This document shows, one piece after another, positions 18,116 through 26,411 of a stretch of DNA of 64,000 bases. The position numbers and the translations under genes are program-made. The stretch is from Pseudobacillus lumedeiriae (GTDB lineage Bacteria; Bacillota; Bacilli; Bacillales; Domibacillaceae), in the NCBI RefSeq assembly GCF_044891285.1, contig NZ_JAUIYO010000001.1, positions 248,001-312,000 of the forward strand, read 5' to 3'. Numbering within the stretch: the stretch's first letter is position 1; each line of letters starts with the position of its first letter. Below the pieces are notes generated by a model. It searched no databases and was not told where the DNA came from. It saw nothing but the letters and a program-made list of their open reading frames with translations.

Positions 18116-18499
18116 TTATTCAAACCATTGAATGATCCGGCGTTCATTCAAATGATAAATAATTCTAGATGAAAACCGGGTGTCTGTTTTTATCGTTTTT
18201 AAATGAATAACGACTACGTCTTCTCCTTTATTCGGTGCGGATGCATAAATCACTTCCCCACGGTTTGTACGGTATGTGCCTGAAATGGCTTCTTCACTTT
18301 CTAAAAGCCATACAGCATGTTGAAGTGTCATTAACTCCATTACTTTCGTTTCGTAATAGTCCGTTAAGAATAAAGCCGTCTGCTGCTTACTGACGAAGAT
18401 ACTTGTTCCAAAAATAGCAGCTGTACAAACGATGACAAAAAGCAGCAATGTGTAGGGCAGCAGGATCCCTTTCTCATTATCTATGAAACATTTCATCAT
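18116..18499 (-). CDS. comGG: Competence minor pseudopilin ComGG
   Basis: 127 residues with an N-terminal hydrophobic helix (GILLPYTLLLFVIVCTAAIF) behind a short positively charged leader (NEKG), a degenerate type IV pilin signal. Last gene of comG, its start overlapping the comGF stop by four bases. ComGG is one of the minor pseudopilins of the DNA-uptake pseudopilus. Sequence conservation is low, so identity rests on position and topology. Confidence 0.85.
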   Translation of the reverse strand: MMKCFIDNEKGILLPYTLLLFVIVCTAAIFGTSIFVSKQQTALFLTDYYETKVMELMTLQHAVWLLESEEAISGTYRTNRGEVIYASAPNKGEDVVVIHLKTIKTDTRFSSRIIYHLNERRIIQWFE

Positions 18500-18987
18500 G
18501 TCCCTCCGTTGAAAATGTGGAACTTTGCTTGTTCTTTTTCACCATTTTTAAAAGCTGCCTCGACACATAGAGAAGAACTGCATGGGTAGAATTGAAAAAA
18601 AGAAACTTCCTGCAGAATCATTTCATGACCTTTTCCATTGACCCGTCTTCGAATGCCTTCATTGAATATTTGGAGTGTAATCGTATCACTATCATGGACA
18701 ATTGTTAACTCGTCTTCAGCTATGGACAACGTGCGGGATAAATACAGTTCCTTTCTAAGCTGAAGCACAAACAGCTCCCACTCTGCTTTTCTTTCTGGAT
18801 CAAGCTTCTCTTCTGTTCGATAGACTGCCCCATAGGCAAGAGGAAATAGAGCAGCAATCCCTATAAATATGAATAAAACAAGCAAAGATTCTATCATCGT
18901 AAATCCTTCACTGTTCTTTAATACAGATCTCTTGTTGGGACACTTCCAAACAAGCAGCTGCTTTCGTTGTTTCCCAGGAAATATCAT
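18496..18987 (-). CDS. comGF: Competence minor pseudopilin ComGF
   Basis: 163 residues from the ATG at 18985-18987, six bases after AGGAG. A class III leader ends in NSEG and is followed by FTMIESLLVLFIFIGIAAL. The C-terminal part matches the ComGF domain (RRRVNGKGHEMILQ). This start gives an 80-base overlap with comGE, unusually long; no ATG, GTG or TTG closer to the pilin motif is in frame except the Met in FTMIE, which would delete the leader. Confidence 0.85.
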   Translation of the reverse strand: MIFPGKQRKQLLVWKCPNKRSVLKNSEGFTMIESLLVLFIFIGIAALFPLAYGAVYRTEEKLDPERKAEWELFVLQLRKELYLSRTLSIAEDELTIVHDSDTITLQIFNEGIRRRVNGKGHEMILQEVSFFQFYPCSSSLCVEAAFKNGEKEQAKFHIFNGGT

Positions 18988-19216
18988 ACATTTCTCCTGC
19001 TTCATTATAGACAACGTGAAAATCTCTTCTTTCATTCCACCTTTTCTCTCCCTCTTCATAAAGAATTCTCATCCCTCTTTGTTTATCCCACAATGCTTTT
19101 GACTGGCTCGTCATCTGCACCATAAACGGCAATATAAAAGCGGCCAGCATAGCCATGATCATAAGCGAAAGCAGACTTTCTGCCAGTGTAAACCCTTTTT
19201 CATTCTTCTTTAACAT
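18908..19216 (-). CDS. comGE: Competence minor pseudopilin ComGE
   Basis: 102 residues from the ATG at 19214-19216 (GGGGAG upstream). Leader MLKKNEKG, then FTLAESLLSLMIMAMLAAFI, the prepilin signature with Glu at position +5 after cleavage by ComC. It overlaps comGD by 17 bases. ComGE helps build the competence pseudopilus that brings DNA to the membrane receptor ComEA. Confidence 0.88.
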   Translation of the reverse strand: MLKKNEKGFTLAESLLSLMIMAMLAAFILPFMVQMTSQSKALWDKQRGMRILYEEGEKRWNERRDFHVVYNEAGEMYDISWETTKAAACLEVSQQEICIKEQ

Positions 19217-19676
19217 AAAATCTCCCCTTGCCAATTTGAAAAACTACAGAAATCAACCGATCCCGATACTTAAAGCGAACCGTCCCAAAACTGGTCGTGT
19301 TTCCGTTGGGCAAAAAAGACAGATTCGCCAATGAGCTCTCGGCATATTGCATCGTATCGGGCAATTCCCTTTGAATAGCCATGTCCGAAAAGAGAGCAGC
19401 CGATCGTATAACATAGCAATTATTAGCACGAATAAATCTAACCTCTACTACCTCCTGCTTCGCTGCCGCATATGACTGCGCTAAAAAAAGATCCGCTTGC
19501 AGCTGATTAAGAAATTTCTCTTTTTCAAAGTTAGCAGCAAGCTTAGGAAATGGCAGTACAGCTGCGGATAACAAAACGAGTATAACCATAAGAACGATTA
19601 TCGTCTCAATGATAGTAAAACCCTTTTCCTTCTTTATTGATACAGCCAACTTATTTAACAATCGATACTTCTCCAT
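19200..19676 (-). CDS. comGD: Competence minor pseudopilin ComGD
   Basis: 158 residues if translation starts at the ATG at 19674-19676. A TTG 15 bases further in (19661) sits about nine bases behind GGAGAAG and is an alternative, and a TTG at 19685 is possible too. The prepilin motif is KKEKG / FTIIETIIVLMVILVLLSAA. Overlaps comGC by 26 bases. Role as for the other comG pseudopilins. Confidence 0.85.
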   Translation of the reverse strand: MEKYRLLNKLAVSIKKEKGFTIIETIIVLMVILVLLSAAVLPFPKLAANFEKEKFLNQLQADLFLAQSYAAAKQEVVEVRFIRANNCYVIRSAALFSDMAIQRELPDTMQYAESSLANLSFLPNGNTTSFGTVRFKYRDRLISVVFQIGKGRFYVKEE

Positions 19677-19974
19677 CTGCTCCAATCTTTAATTCATCTC
19701 CATTCGGACAATCTTTCTCACCCTCTCTCAAATAACCTTTATCAATCATGTCTGCAATGGAAGCGGGGTATTTCTTTAAATCGATTCGATAAGCCTGCAC
19801 CTGCCCTTGTACCATTTGTTTAAACGCTGTACAGCCTTTCTCATTAATATTATTGCTTTGTTTTGCCACGTTCGGAATAGCAACGAATAGTAAAACCGAA
19901 ATGACTAGCAGAACGATCATCATTTCAATTAAAGTAAATCCTAATTGATTGTTTCTCATCCTTTTTTTCTTCAT
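19651..19974 (-). CDS. comGC: Competence major pseudopilin ComGC
   Basis: 107 residues from the ATG at 19972-19974, with GGAGG eight bases upstream; the ATG at 19989 is part of that site. Prepilin motif NQLG / FTLIEMMIVLLVISVLL. Two cysteines (in KGCTAFK and KDCPNGD) fit the intramolecular disulfide made by BdbDC in ComGC. It is the main subunit of the transformation pseudopilus after cleavage by ComC. Confidence 0.95.
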   Translation of the reverse strand: MKKKRMRNNQLGFTLIEMMIVLLVISVLLFVAIPNVAKQSNNINEKGCTAFKQMVQGQVQAYRIDLKKYPASIADMIDKGYLREGEKDCPNGDELKIGADGEVSIVK

Positions 19975-19991
19975 GAATAGATCCTCCATCT

Positions 19992-21005
19992 TTAAATTGA
20001 ACCGACCATTTGGAACATCGGCACCATCACAGACAAATAAATAGAAACGACAACAAGACCAACAAATAAAAAGATAGCAGGCTGCAGGATCGCTAATCCT
20101 CTCTTTATCTTTTTTTCAATGAGCACCTCACAAAATTGGCTGAATATGAGCAATTCCTGAGCGAGCCGTCCATTCATTTCACCATGACGAAGAATACGGG
20201 GAAGCTGGGAGACGAAACAAGGCATCTGTTCCGCCGCTTCCGCAAACGACTGACCGGTAACTAACCGATAATTAATCTCTATAGCGATATGTTGCAACAT
20301 TGGATGCATCGTCTGCTCCTGTAAAATAAGCAGAATTTCATTAACAGCAAAGCCGCTTTGCAATAAATAAGCAACTTCTTTAGCAAAAAGCCGGGTAAAT
20401 AATAAAGAGAAGTAAACAGAAACGATAGGGGTTTTAATGAGCCATTTGATTTTATTGTGAGGAGTTTGTTTCTGATAATGATAGAAAGAGAAGAAGAAAA
20501 TCATGATGAGGCTGACAGCAGCAAAAACAAAGAGAGATGGAGACTTTTGCAAAAAGGTAATAAGCAGAAACGTGCCGCCGCTCGGAGTAAAACCAAGCGT
20601 AGAATATAACTCTTCCAATCGCGGCATTAAAAACCTATTAAGTAGAAATAACAGCAAAAACAAAAGAAACAGTAAAAAAAGCGGATATTGCAGCAGCTTG
20701 GCTAGTTTTTCTTTCGCTTGTTCTGTTTTTTTCCAATGCTCGCCTGCCTGGGTCAGCGTTTCTGGCAGACGGCCATGCTTTTCGGCAAAGTACACTTGAA
20801 GACAGATCATAGATGGGAAGCCTAGCTTGAGGAGAATTTCATTCAGAGGCGTACCGACATTTAATTCAGATTGGATCAGATGAATGGATTCACGATGGTT
20901 ACGATCAAAATTCATTAACAAAAACTCGAGTGCTTGACCGATCGTAAAGCCTTGATTCAGCATCTTTCCTAATCTAAAAATAAATTCACCTTGGTATTTC
21001 CCCAT
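19992..21005 (-). CDS. comGB: Competence pseudopilus membrane platform protein ComGB
   Basis: 337 residues from the ATG at 21003-21005 (GAGGAA upstream), overlapping comGA by 20 bases. Two GspF/PilC-type domains with three hydrophobic segments near 140-165, 180-205 and 310-335. It is the inner membrane platform that couples the ComGA ATPase to pilin assembly. The intergenic gap to comGC is 17 bases. Confidence 0.94.
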   Translation of the reverse strand: MGKYQGEFIFRLGKMLNQGFTIGQALEFLLMNFDRNHRESIHLIQSELNVGTPLNEILLKLGFPSMICLQVYFAEKHGRLPETLTQAGEHWKKTEQAKEKLAKLLQYPLFLLFLLFLLLFLLNRFLMPRLEELYSTLGFTPSGGTFLLITFLQKSPSLFVFAAVSLIMIFFFSFYHYQKQTPHNKIKWLIKTPIVSVYFSLLFTRLFAKEVAYLLQSGFAVNEILLILQEQTMHPMLQHIAIEINYRLVTGQSFAEAAEQMPCFVSQLPRILRHGEMNGRLAQELLIFSQFCEVLIEKKIKRGLAILQPAIFLFVGLVVVSIYLSVMVPMFQMVGSI

Positions 21006-22071
21006 CTTCCGTTTCCTCAAATATCCAACGATCATATTCAGTTTGAGAGAGATATCCAAGGGCAATCCCCTTCCTTAACAAATCTTTTAACAGCGGGTAG
21101 TGATACGTACTTTGTTCCCCTTTCGCTTCCTTCAATACGGCCTGCAAATCAGAGCCGTTTAATATTTCATAGACAGTGGCCTGTTTACGTTTTTTTCCCG
21201 AGCGGCAATGGGGAGAGCAATCTGCCCCGCATTTCGAACAGAGAAGGTTGACGAGACGCTGCGCAGTTACACCGACTAGCGTCTGCTGAATTTCATGCCA
21301 TTTCAAGCCAAATTCAAGCAGACGAAACACAGCTCCTTTAGCGTCACGTGTATGAAGTGTGGTAAGTACTAAATGTCCTGTAAGTGCTGCCCGTATCGCA
21401 ATTCTCGCCGTTTCTTCATCACGGATTTCTCCAACCATGATCACGTCTGGATCATGTCTTAAGATCGCTTTCAACCCAGCAGAGTATGTCACACCTGCTT
21501 TTTCATTGACTTGTACTTGCAGCCACTGGTCGTTTTGTTTTTCCACAGGATCTTCGAGAGTGATCACATTTCGGCCATGTTGACTAGCGCTATGCTGGAT
21601 AAGGGAATAGAGTGTAGTTGTTTTACCACTTCCTGTTGGCCCGGTGAAGATAATTAATCCATGGGCATGTGATAGGAAGGCGAGGAGTTTTTTAGCAGAA
21701 CTCGGAAAAAGAGAAAGCTGAAGTAAATCAGGGACACCTTGCTGGGGGAGTAATCGAATCACGAGGCTTTCTTTTGAAAGGGCAGTGGGCAGGGTAGAAA
21801 TTCGTAAAGAAATTAAAAATCCCAAGACTTCGAGCTGGAACGAACCGCTTTGCGGCTTCCTTTTTTCTCCGATATCCATAGAAGCCATAAATTTAAAATG
21901 AGAGATCAGCCTTTCGCCTTCGCGCAATGAAAATTCACAATGGGGAAGCAGTTGGCCGTGTGAGCGGATTTGAACAGCATAACCATGCTTACGGGGAGTA
22001 AAGTGAATGTCCGTAGAATCGAAGGTAAGTGCTTCTTGTAAAAGCTGCTCAACCGTTTCTTCAATCATCAT
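20986..22071 (-). CDS. comGA: Competence traffic ATPase ComGA
   Basis: 361 residues of the GspE/PilB family. Walker A GPTGSGKTTTLYS (about residue 142), Asp box/Walker B region VIMVGEIRDEETARIAIRA, His box LTTLHTRDAKG and a Cys cluster (CSKCGADCSPHC) that probably binds zinc. Powers the DNA-uptake pseudopilus and, in B. subtilis, also arrests growth of competent cells. The best ribosome binding site (AAAGGTGG) serves a tiny upstream ORF rather than this ATG; see the separate entry. Confidence 0.95.
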   Translation of the reverse strand: MMIEETVEQLLQEALTFDSTDIHFTPRKHGYAVQIRSHGQLLPHCEFSLREGERLISHFKFMASMDIGEKRKPQSGSFQLEVLGFLISLRISTLPTALSKESLVIRLLPQQGVPDLLQLSLFPSSAKKLLAFLSHAHGLIIFTGPTGSGKTTTLYSLIQHSASQHGRNVITLEDPVEKQNDQWLQVQVNEKAGVTYSAGLKAILRHDPDVIMVGEIRDEETARIAIRAALTGHLVLTTLHTRDAKGAVFRLLEFGLKWHEIQQTLVGVTAQRLVNLLCSKCGADCSPHCRSGKKRKQATVYEILNGSDLQAVLKEAKGEQSTYHYPLLKDLLRKGIALGYLSQTEYDRWIFEETEDGEIPR

Positions 22072-22081
22072 TTTTTTTCAT
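22061..22081 (-). other. Six-codon upstream ORF overlapping the comGA start
   Basis: ATG at 22079-22081 stands four bases behind AAAGGTGG, reads six codons through an A8 tract and stops at TGA 22061-22063, just past the comGA ATG (22069-22071). comGA itself has no well-placed ribosome binding site. Loss of one A from the tract would put both ATGs in one frame. Reinitiation, slippage or an assembly error in the A tract are all possible. Confidence 0.5.
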
Positions 22082-22281
22082 TTCACCACCTTTCAACTAG
22101 GCTACTTAGACTTTATTCGACACCATTGTATAAACTCCTTCTCTAATGACACAAATTTTTTACGTAAAATGGACAAAGCGGGGCACGCTATTACCACCTG
22201 CAATAGGATGCAATCAAGGGATATAAATAACAAAAGTGGATAGAATATCACGCAATCGTCACAAAGTGAGTGAAAGTTATG

Positions 22282-22311
22282 TTTACAATACTGTCATCGT
22301 TCTATTATAAT
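22282..22311 (+). promoter_or_regulatory. Likely sigma A promoter of yqgY
   Basis: TTTACA at 22282-22287 and a perfect TATAAT at 22306-22311, spacer 18 (17 if TTACAA is used), 40 bases before the yqgY ATG. Confidence 0.6.
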
Positions 22312-22350
22312 TATATACTGATGGAGTGAAGGGTAAAGGAGGGATACATA

Positions 22351-22593
22351 ATGGACCGCATGTTCCGCGTATTAGCATTCTGGACTGGAATCTTTGCTGT
22401 CATGTTCTATCTTGGCGATATGAATAAAACGGCATTGCTCTTCCTCGGACAGACAGGATTCTTCTTAATTGTAGGATATTTAAATTTAACTGAACGTATG
22501 TATATGTATATTTTCGCAGCATACTTAACTGTTTTCTTCTGCGGATACAGTTATTGGACTACCTTTATGGTAACTCCTGGAGCAGGCCATTAA
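22351..22593 (+). CDS. yqgY: DUF2626 membrane protein YqgY
   Basis: 80 residues with three hydrophobic segments (about 4-22, 27-45, 48-70). Conserved family features include LTERMYMYIFAAY. AAAGGAGGG precedes the ATG by seven bases. Single-gene unit with its own promoter and terminator. Position upstream of comGA in divergent orientation matches B. subtilis. Function unknown. Confidence 0.85.
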   Translation: MDRMFRVLAFWTGIFAVMFYLGDMNKTALLFLGQTGFFLIVGYLNLTERMYMYIFAAYLTVFFCGYSYWTTFMVTPGAGH

Positions 22594-22608
22594 TTCCATG
22601 GCACTGTC

Positions 22609-22637
22609 AGCCGGTCGATGACGACCGGCTTTTTTTA
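22609..22637 (+). terminator. Terminator of yqgY
   Basis: Perfect nine-base stem AGCCGGTCG / CGACCGGCT with an ATGA loop, followed by TTTTTTT. Confidence 0.9.
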
Positions 22638-22689
22638 TTGAATACAGTCTTCATTAAACTGCCCTCAAAAACATAGCAGGCTTCTGCAT

Positions 22690-22734
22690 TGTCATGAATA
22701 GTACGGAGCAATCCATCAAATACTATTCATGACA
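22690..22734. repeat. Perfect 14-base inverted repeat between yqgY and yqgX
   Basis: TGTCATGAATAGTA (22690-22703) and its exact complement (22721-22734) with a 17-base loop. There is no T run, so it is not a standard terminator, although it lies 48 bases past the yqgX stop and could end that transcript or protect it. The remainder of 22638-22781 shows nothing. Confidence 0.6.
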
Positions 22735-22781
22735 GCATAGAGAGAAAAAGCTCGTTACTTCTAAGAGTACGGCTATTCATC

Positions 22782-23414
22782 TTAAAAGCCGTTTAAAAAT
22801 GGATTACTTTCCATTTCGTCACCAATCATTGTCGCTGGTCCATGGCCAGGCAAAACGATAACTTCTTCCGGTAATGTCAATAAATGATCATGAATGCTTT
22901 TAAGCAGCTGCTCGTGATTACCACCCGGTAAATCCGTGCGGCCAATGCTGCCCATAAATAACGTATCGCCGGCAAATAATACATTTCCTTCTTCAAAAAA
23001 GTACGAAACACTGCCTGGTGAATGGCCCGGTGTGTGAAACAGTTGAAACGAAAAGCTTCCTATTTCTAAAGATGCTTCATCTTTCAACAGGTAATCAGCC
23101 GGCTGACCGCTTACTTCCCCAAGTTGAAAGCGGGCTGATCCATTCAAAGCTGGATTAACAAGCCAATCCTCTTCTTCCTTATGCAGATAAACAGGAATAT
23201 TAAATGCCTGCCTCACTTGCTCTACGGCACCAATATGATCAAAATGGGCATGTGTTAACAAAATAGCGAGGGGCTTTAGATCATTTTTGTTTAACCACTG
23301 AACAAGTTTTTCTCCCTCGGCCCCGGGATCAAACACAATACACTCTTTCGCCTGATTAGATAGTATGTAACAATTTGTTTGCAATGCGCCTAATGGCAGT
23401 TGGATCCAATCCAT
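22782..23414 (-). CDS. yqgX: Metallo-beta-lactamase-fold hydrolase YqgX
   Basis: 210 residues, a glyoxalase II-like single-domain MBL protein. Two-metal ligands are visible: THAHFDH (about 54-60), HTPGHSPGS, FAGDTLF and LPGHGPAT. Substrate is probably a thioester such as S-lactoyl-bacillithiol, by analogy with YqgX-like glyoxalase II proteins; this is inference from family. Monocistronic. Confidence 0.9.
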   Translation of the reverse strand: MDWIQLPLGALQTNCYILSNQAKECIVFDPGAEGEKLVQWLNKNDLKPLAILLTHAHFDHIGAVEQVRQAFNIPVYLHKEEEDWLVNPALNGSARFQLGEVSGQPADYLLKDEASLEIGSFSFQLFHTPGHSPGSVSYFFEEGNVLFAGDTLFMGSIGRTDLPGGNHEQLLKSIHDHLLTLPEEVIVLPGHGPATMIGDEMESNPFLNGF

Positions 23415-23498
23415 TTTTTATTCGCACACCTTTCCTTTTTCATTATCTTTATCGTACCAATCAATGGTGTCTTTTTAAAGAACAATCGCTTTTTCAAC

Positions 23499-23527
23499 TC
23501 GACAAACAAAGAAAAAAACTATAGAAT
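23499..23527 (+). promoter_or_regulatory. Possible promoter of yqgW
   Basis: TCGACA at 23499-23504 and TAGAAT at 23522-23527, 17-base spacer, about 80 bases ahead of yqgW. By eye only. Confidence 0.3.
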
Positions 23528-23606
23528 AGTGAATGTATATGTACTGATTTTACATAATTACCTTCGATTACACAATGATCGAACAATCGAAGAAAGGAGT
23601 GTGACT

Positions 23607-23780
23607 ATGAACGGCTTAGTAATTATCTTTGCTCTAGTAGCTCTTCTCGCCGTATTCAGCACGTTGAGCGCTTTAAAAAACAAAAATGTTTTAGGCATTC
23701 TTTTCGGATTTGGCACACTAGGAATATTTGGCTGGTTTACAATCATGACCGTTATTCACAACGGATATCCTGGTGCCTAA
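23607..23780 (+). CDS. yqgW: DUF2759 small membrane protein YqgW
   Basis: 57 residues from ATG 23607, seven bases after AAAGGAG; the upstream in-frame codons have no start signal. Two membrane helices (about 2-18 and 27-47) with KNKNVLGI between them and the ending HNGYPGA, typical of DUF2759. Function unknown. Followed by its own terminator. Confidence 0.85.
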   Translation: MNGLVIIFALVALLAVFSTLSALKNKNVLGILFGFGTLGIFGWFTIMTVIHNGYPGA

Positions 23781-23795
23781 TTCATTTTCCAGACA

Positions 23796-23830
23796 AAAAC
23801 CTTCACTGCTGTTAGCAGAGAAGGTTTTTT
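23796..23830 (+). terminator. Terminator of yqgW
   Basis: AAAACCTTC / GAAGGTTTT outer stem with CTGCTgttAGCAG inside, then a T run. Confidence 0.85.
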
Positions 23831-23885
23831 ATTTTTCAACGATCTATAAATGTAAACATAGTATCCTTTATCACATATCACAAGT

Positions 23886-23917
23886 AAAAAAGCCCGCCGG
23901 CTGCCGGCGGGCTTTTT
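23886..23917 (-). terminator. Terminator of the LtaS-type gene
   Basis: GC-rich stem GCCCGCCGGC / GCCGGCGGGC with A and T runs on both sides, so it may work in either direction. Eight bases past the stop at 23926. Confidence 0.9.
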
Positions 23918-23925
23918 CGTTTATC

Positions 23926-25791
23926 TTATTTTTTAGCTGAATCTGGATCATAGAAGCGAAGCAAGTCACCATAAATAATTCGATCTGAATAATTCAATTC
24001 AGTAGATGCTTTTTCCATGTATGGTACGCAGTAATTCTTATCTGTCGGCTGTTCGGTTGCCTTATCCCAGCATTTGTTATCTGCATAGACATAATCTTTC
24101 GTGACGAAGCGTCCATCACGAAATACAGCTAAGTCTTCATGATCTTCAGATAATAAATCTTGACCGAGCTCTAAATCATCTTTTGTTTGGATGCCGAGTA
24201 AGTGAAGCAATGTTGGACGAACATCCACTTGACCGCCTACTTTATCAATAACTCTGCCTTTTACACCAGGGATATGAATCATAAACGGTACCTTTTGCAG
24301 CTGAGTCGAAACGAACGGTGTCACTTCTTTACCTAAATACTGACCCATTGCTTCGTTATGATTTTCAGAAATTCCATAATGGTCTCCATAAAGGACAATG
24401 ACTGAGTTCTCATAGAGTCCGGAAGCTTTTAAGTCACCAATGAATTTCTTTAGCGCTTCATCTGTATAACGCACAGTGACGAAATAACGGTTTAGTGTAC
24501 CGCTCTTAGAAGTGAATTCATCGATAAATTTGTCTTCTTCATCGTAATAAAATGGATGATGGTTCGTTAGCGTAAGAAGTTTCGAATAGAACGGCTTAGG
24601 CATTTCTTTCATATGCTGCACGGACTGTTCAAAAAATGGAATATCTTTCATTCCCCAGTTTACGCTGTTATCTTCATTTACATCATAATCGCCCACTTCA
24701 TAGAAGCGCTCATACCCTAAAGATTTGTACATGATGTCACGATTCCAGAAGCTTTTATTGTTGGCATGCATCGCGTTTGAATAATAACCGTTTTCATGTA
24801 ATCTCTCTGCCATAGAGTTGAACTCATTGCCTGAATGCGTAAAGAAAACAGCTCCACGGCTTAATGGATAAAGCGAGTTTTCAATAAGAAACTCAGCGTC
24901 TGATGTTTTACCTTGTCCCGTTTGGTGATAAAAGTTATTAAAATATAAACTTTCTTTTGCGAATTGATTCATAAACGGCGTAATTTCCTGGCCGTTTACT
25001 TTGTTGTTGATCACAAATTCCTGGGTAGATTCTACAGATACGACAATTAGATTTTTGCCTTTCGCTACACCAAATAACTGATCGTTCGGCTTAGCATAAT
25101 TTGCGTCTGAATAGTTTTCGATATCAGCCAATTCACTGCCATCCGCCAGCGCCCGCTGCGCAGATGACTTGGACTGCAAAATAACATCATAAATATGATA
25201 ATTAAATGTACCAATATTTTTGACAAGCATTTCACGGTCGAATGTTCTTGTCAATAATTGAGGGCGCTCAATTTCAGACAAGCCCAAGTTTAAAAAGAAC
25301 ATAGCAGCAGCTGCCAGAAAATAAGCCCGGCGATGCATTTTCGGCACGGTATGAAAATTCACGAACTTTGGCTTTACTTTTAAGATCACTGCTAATACAA
25401 CGAGGTCCGCAAAATAAAAAACATCATACCATTTAAATTCTTCCGTGACACTATTGCCTAAATCTGCAAAATTGCTTGTCTGAAACAATAAAGGCATCGT
25501 AATGAAATCGTTAAAAAAACGATAGAAAACTACGTTCGCATAAAGCAAGAAAGTGAGTAGAAAACCGATGAACATCAGATAACGGTTTCTTCCCTTATCG
25601 CTCCTAAAGAACATGCTAATCCCTATGATCAGCATAATAAAGCTTAATGGATTGATAAACAAAATAAACGCCTGTAATGTATTTTCAATTTCAATATTAA
25701 AGCTTGTTTGATAGATAATATACGTTTTAATCCATAAGAACAAAACGACAACAGAGATGAGAGATACATTGTTGCGTAAGGTTCCCTTCAT
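23926..25791 (-). CDS. yqgS: Lipoteichoic acid synthase-type polyglycerolphosphate transferase (LtaS/YqgS family)
   Basis: 621 residues: five membrane helices in residues 1-170 and an extracellular sulfatase-fold domain. The catalytic Thr lies in GQGKTSDAEF; metal ligands are in VVSVESTQE, HANNKSFWNRD and LYGDHYGISENHN. The family moves glycerolphosphate from phosphatidylglycerol to a growing lipoteichoic acid chain or primer. A signal-peptidase-type site may follow the helices, near SSAQRALADG. AAGGAGG precedes the ATG. Which of the LtaS paralogues it corresponds to is set by position (yqgS); activity could be synthase or primase. Confidence 0.9.
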   Translation of the reverse strand: MKGTLRNNVSLISVVVLFLWIKTYIIYQTSFNIEIENTLQAFILFINPLSFIMLIIGISMFFRSDKGRNRYLMFIGFLLTFLLYANVVFYRFFNDFITMPLLFQTSNFADLGNSVTEEFKWYDVFYFADLVVLAVILKVKPKFVNFHTVPKMHRRAYFLAAAAMFFLNLGLSEIERPQLLTRTFDREMLVKNIGTFNYHIYDVILQSKSSAQRALADGSELADIENYSDANYAKPNDQLFGVAKGKNLIVVSVESTQEFVINNKVNGQEITPFMNQFAKESLYFNNFYHQTGQGKTSDAEFLIENSLYPLSRGAVFFTHSGNEFNSMAERLHENGYYSNAMHANNKSFWNRDIMYKSLGYERFYEVGDYDVNEDNSVNWGMKDIPFFEQSVQHMKEMPKPFYSKLLTLTNHHPFYYDEEDKFIDEFTSKSGTLNRYFVTVRYTDEALKKFIGDLKASGLYENSVIVLYGDHYGISENHNEAMGQYLGKEVTPFVSTQLQKVPFMIHIPGVKGRVIDKVGGQVDVRPTLLHLLGIQTKDDLELGQDLLSEDHEDLAVFRDGRFVTKDYVYADNKCWDKATEQPTDKNYCVPYMEKASTELNYSDRIIYGDLLRFYDPDSAKK

Positions 25792-26115
25792 TTAATGACC
25801 TCCTTAACACAAAGCATGCGGATAACTCTGTATAAAACCGTCCACTTTAAAAACATCATAGCTAATCTTAATACTTTTTTTACAAAAAAGCAAACGAAGA
25901 AAAACAGAGATTTTGTAGAATAATAGTCTGACGTCTACTCAATTATACGTATCATAAAACAAAAAGTTTCATCTTACTAAATTCTCCGAAAAAAAAAGAG
26001 ATTGTCTCAAAAGAAGGTATCTCCCTTATGATCACATATAGTATACAATCACTGATGATATACTAGCCGTTCAAAAGGAATATCCATTCTTGAAACAATC
26101 CCAGTTTTCACTTAT
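25792..26115. other. 324-base gap where B. subtilis has glcK
   Basis: AT-rich and without a credible ORF. A weak terminator-like hairpin (GAGAT ... ATCTC with nine T on the minus strand, about 25990-26020) could end the yqgQ transcript. The bases next to 25791 hold the ribosome binding site of the LtaS gene. No glucokinase remnant is evident. Confidence 0.5.
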
Positions 26116-26328
26116 TCATGATCTGCGGGCCTGCTTCTCCTTTTCCATCCGCCGTTCCCGACGCAAGATTAGAACCGCCTGCTGAAACTCCTGTCCTTCC
26201 ATCAATTGCGACTGGTACAAGTCTCTGAGTTCCGCTTCCATTAATTCTAGGTCTGCTAAACGGTCGCCTACATAAACGAAAACCCCATATCTCTTTAAAA
26301 GCTGCTGTACGTCCCACATCGTTTTCAT
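26116..26328 (-). CDS. yqgQ: YqgQ family (DUF910) small helical protein
   Basis: 70 residues, no signal or membrane segment. Starts MKTMWDVQQLLKRYG and keeps the family pattern GDRLADLELMEAELRDLY; the C-terminal half is basic and helical. YqgQ is a three-helix-bundle protein that has been proposed to bind nucleic acid. It sits 83 bases downstream of the rhomboid gene. A different frame over the same bases is a shadow. Confidence 0.85.
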   Translation of the reverse strand: MKTMWDVQQLLKRYGVFVYVGDRLADLELMEAELRDLYQSQLMEGQEFQQAVLILRRERRMEKEKQARRS

Positions 26329-26411
26329 CCTAGTTCAAATAGCTCCCTCGTTAAGATTGGATAAGAGAATCTTTACACACTGGCAAGCTTTTGACAACCT
26401 TATACGTGCAC

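Noticed and set aside
22082..22350. ComK box (AAAA-N5-TTTT pairs) expected before comGA
   Set aside because: Only AT-rich stretches and a TTTTACGTAAAA palindrome were found; no pair with correct spacing.
22690..22703. Fourteen-base identity with the region near 60012-60026
   Set aside because: Matches of this length are expected by chance between two positions in 64 kb.
26108..26317. 69-codon minus-strand frame overlapping yqgQ
   Set aside because: Same strand, other frame; yqgQ has the family sequence and this one has none.
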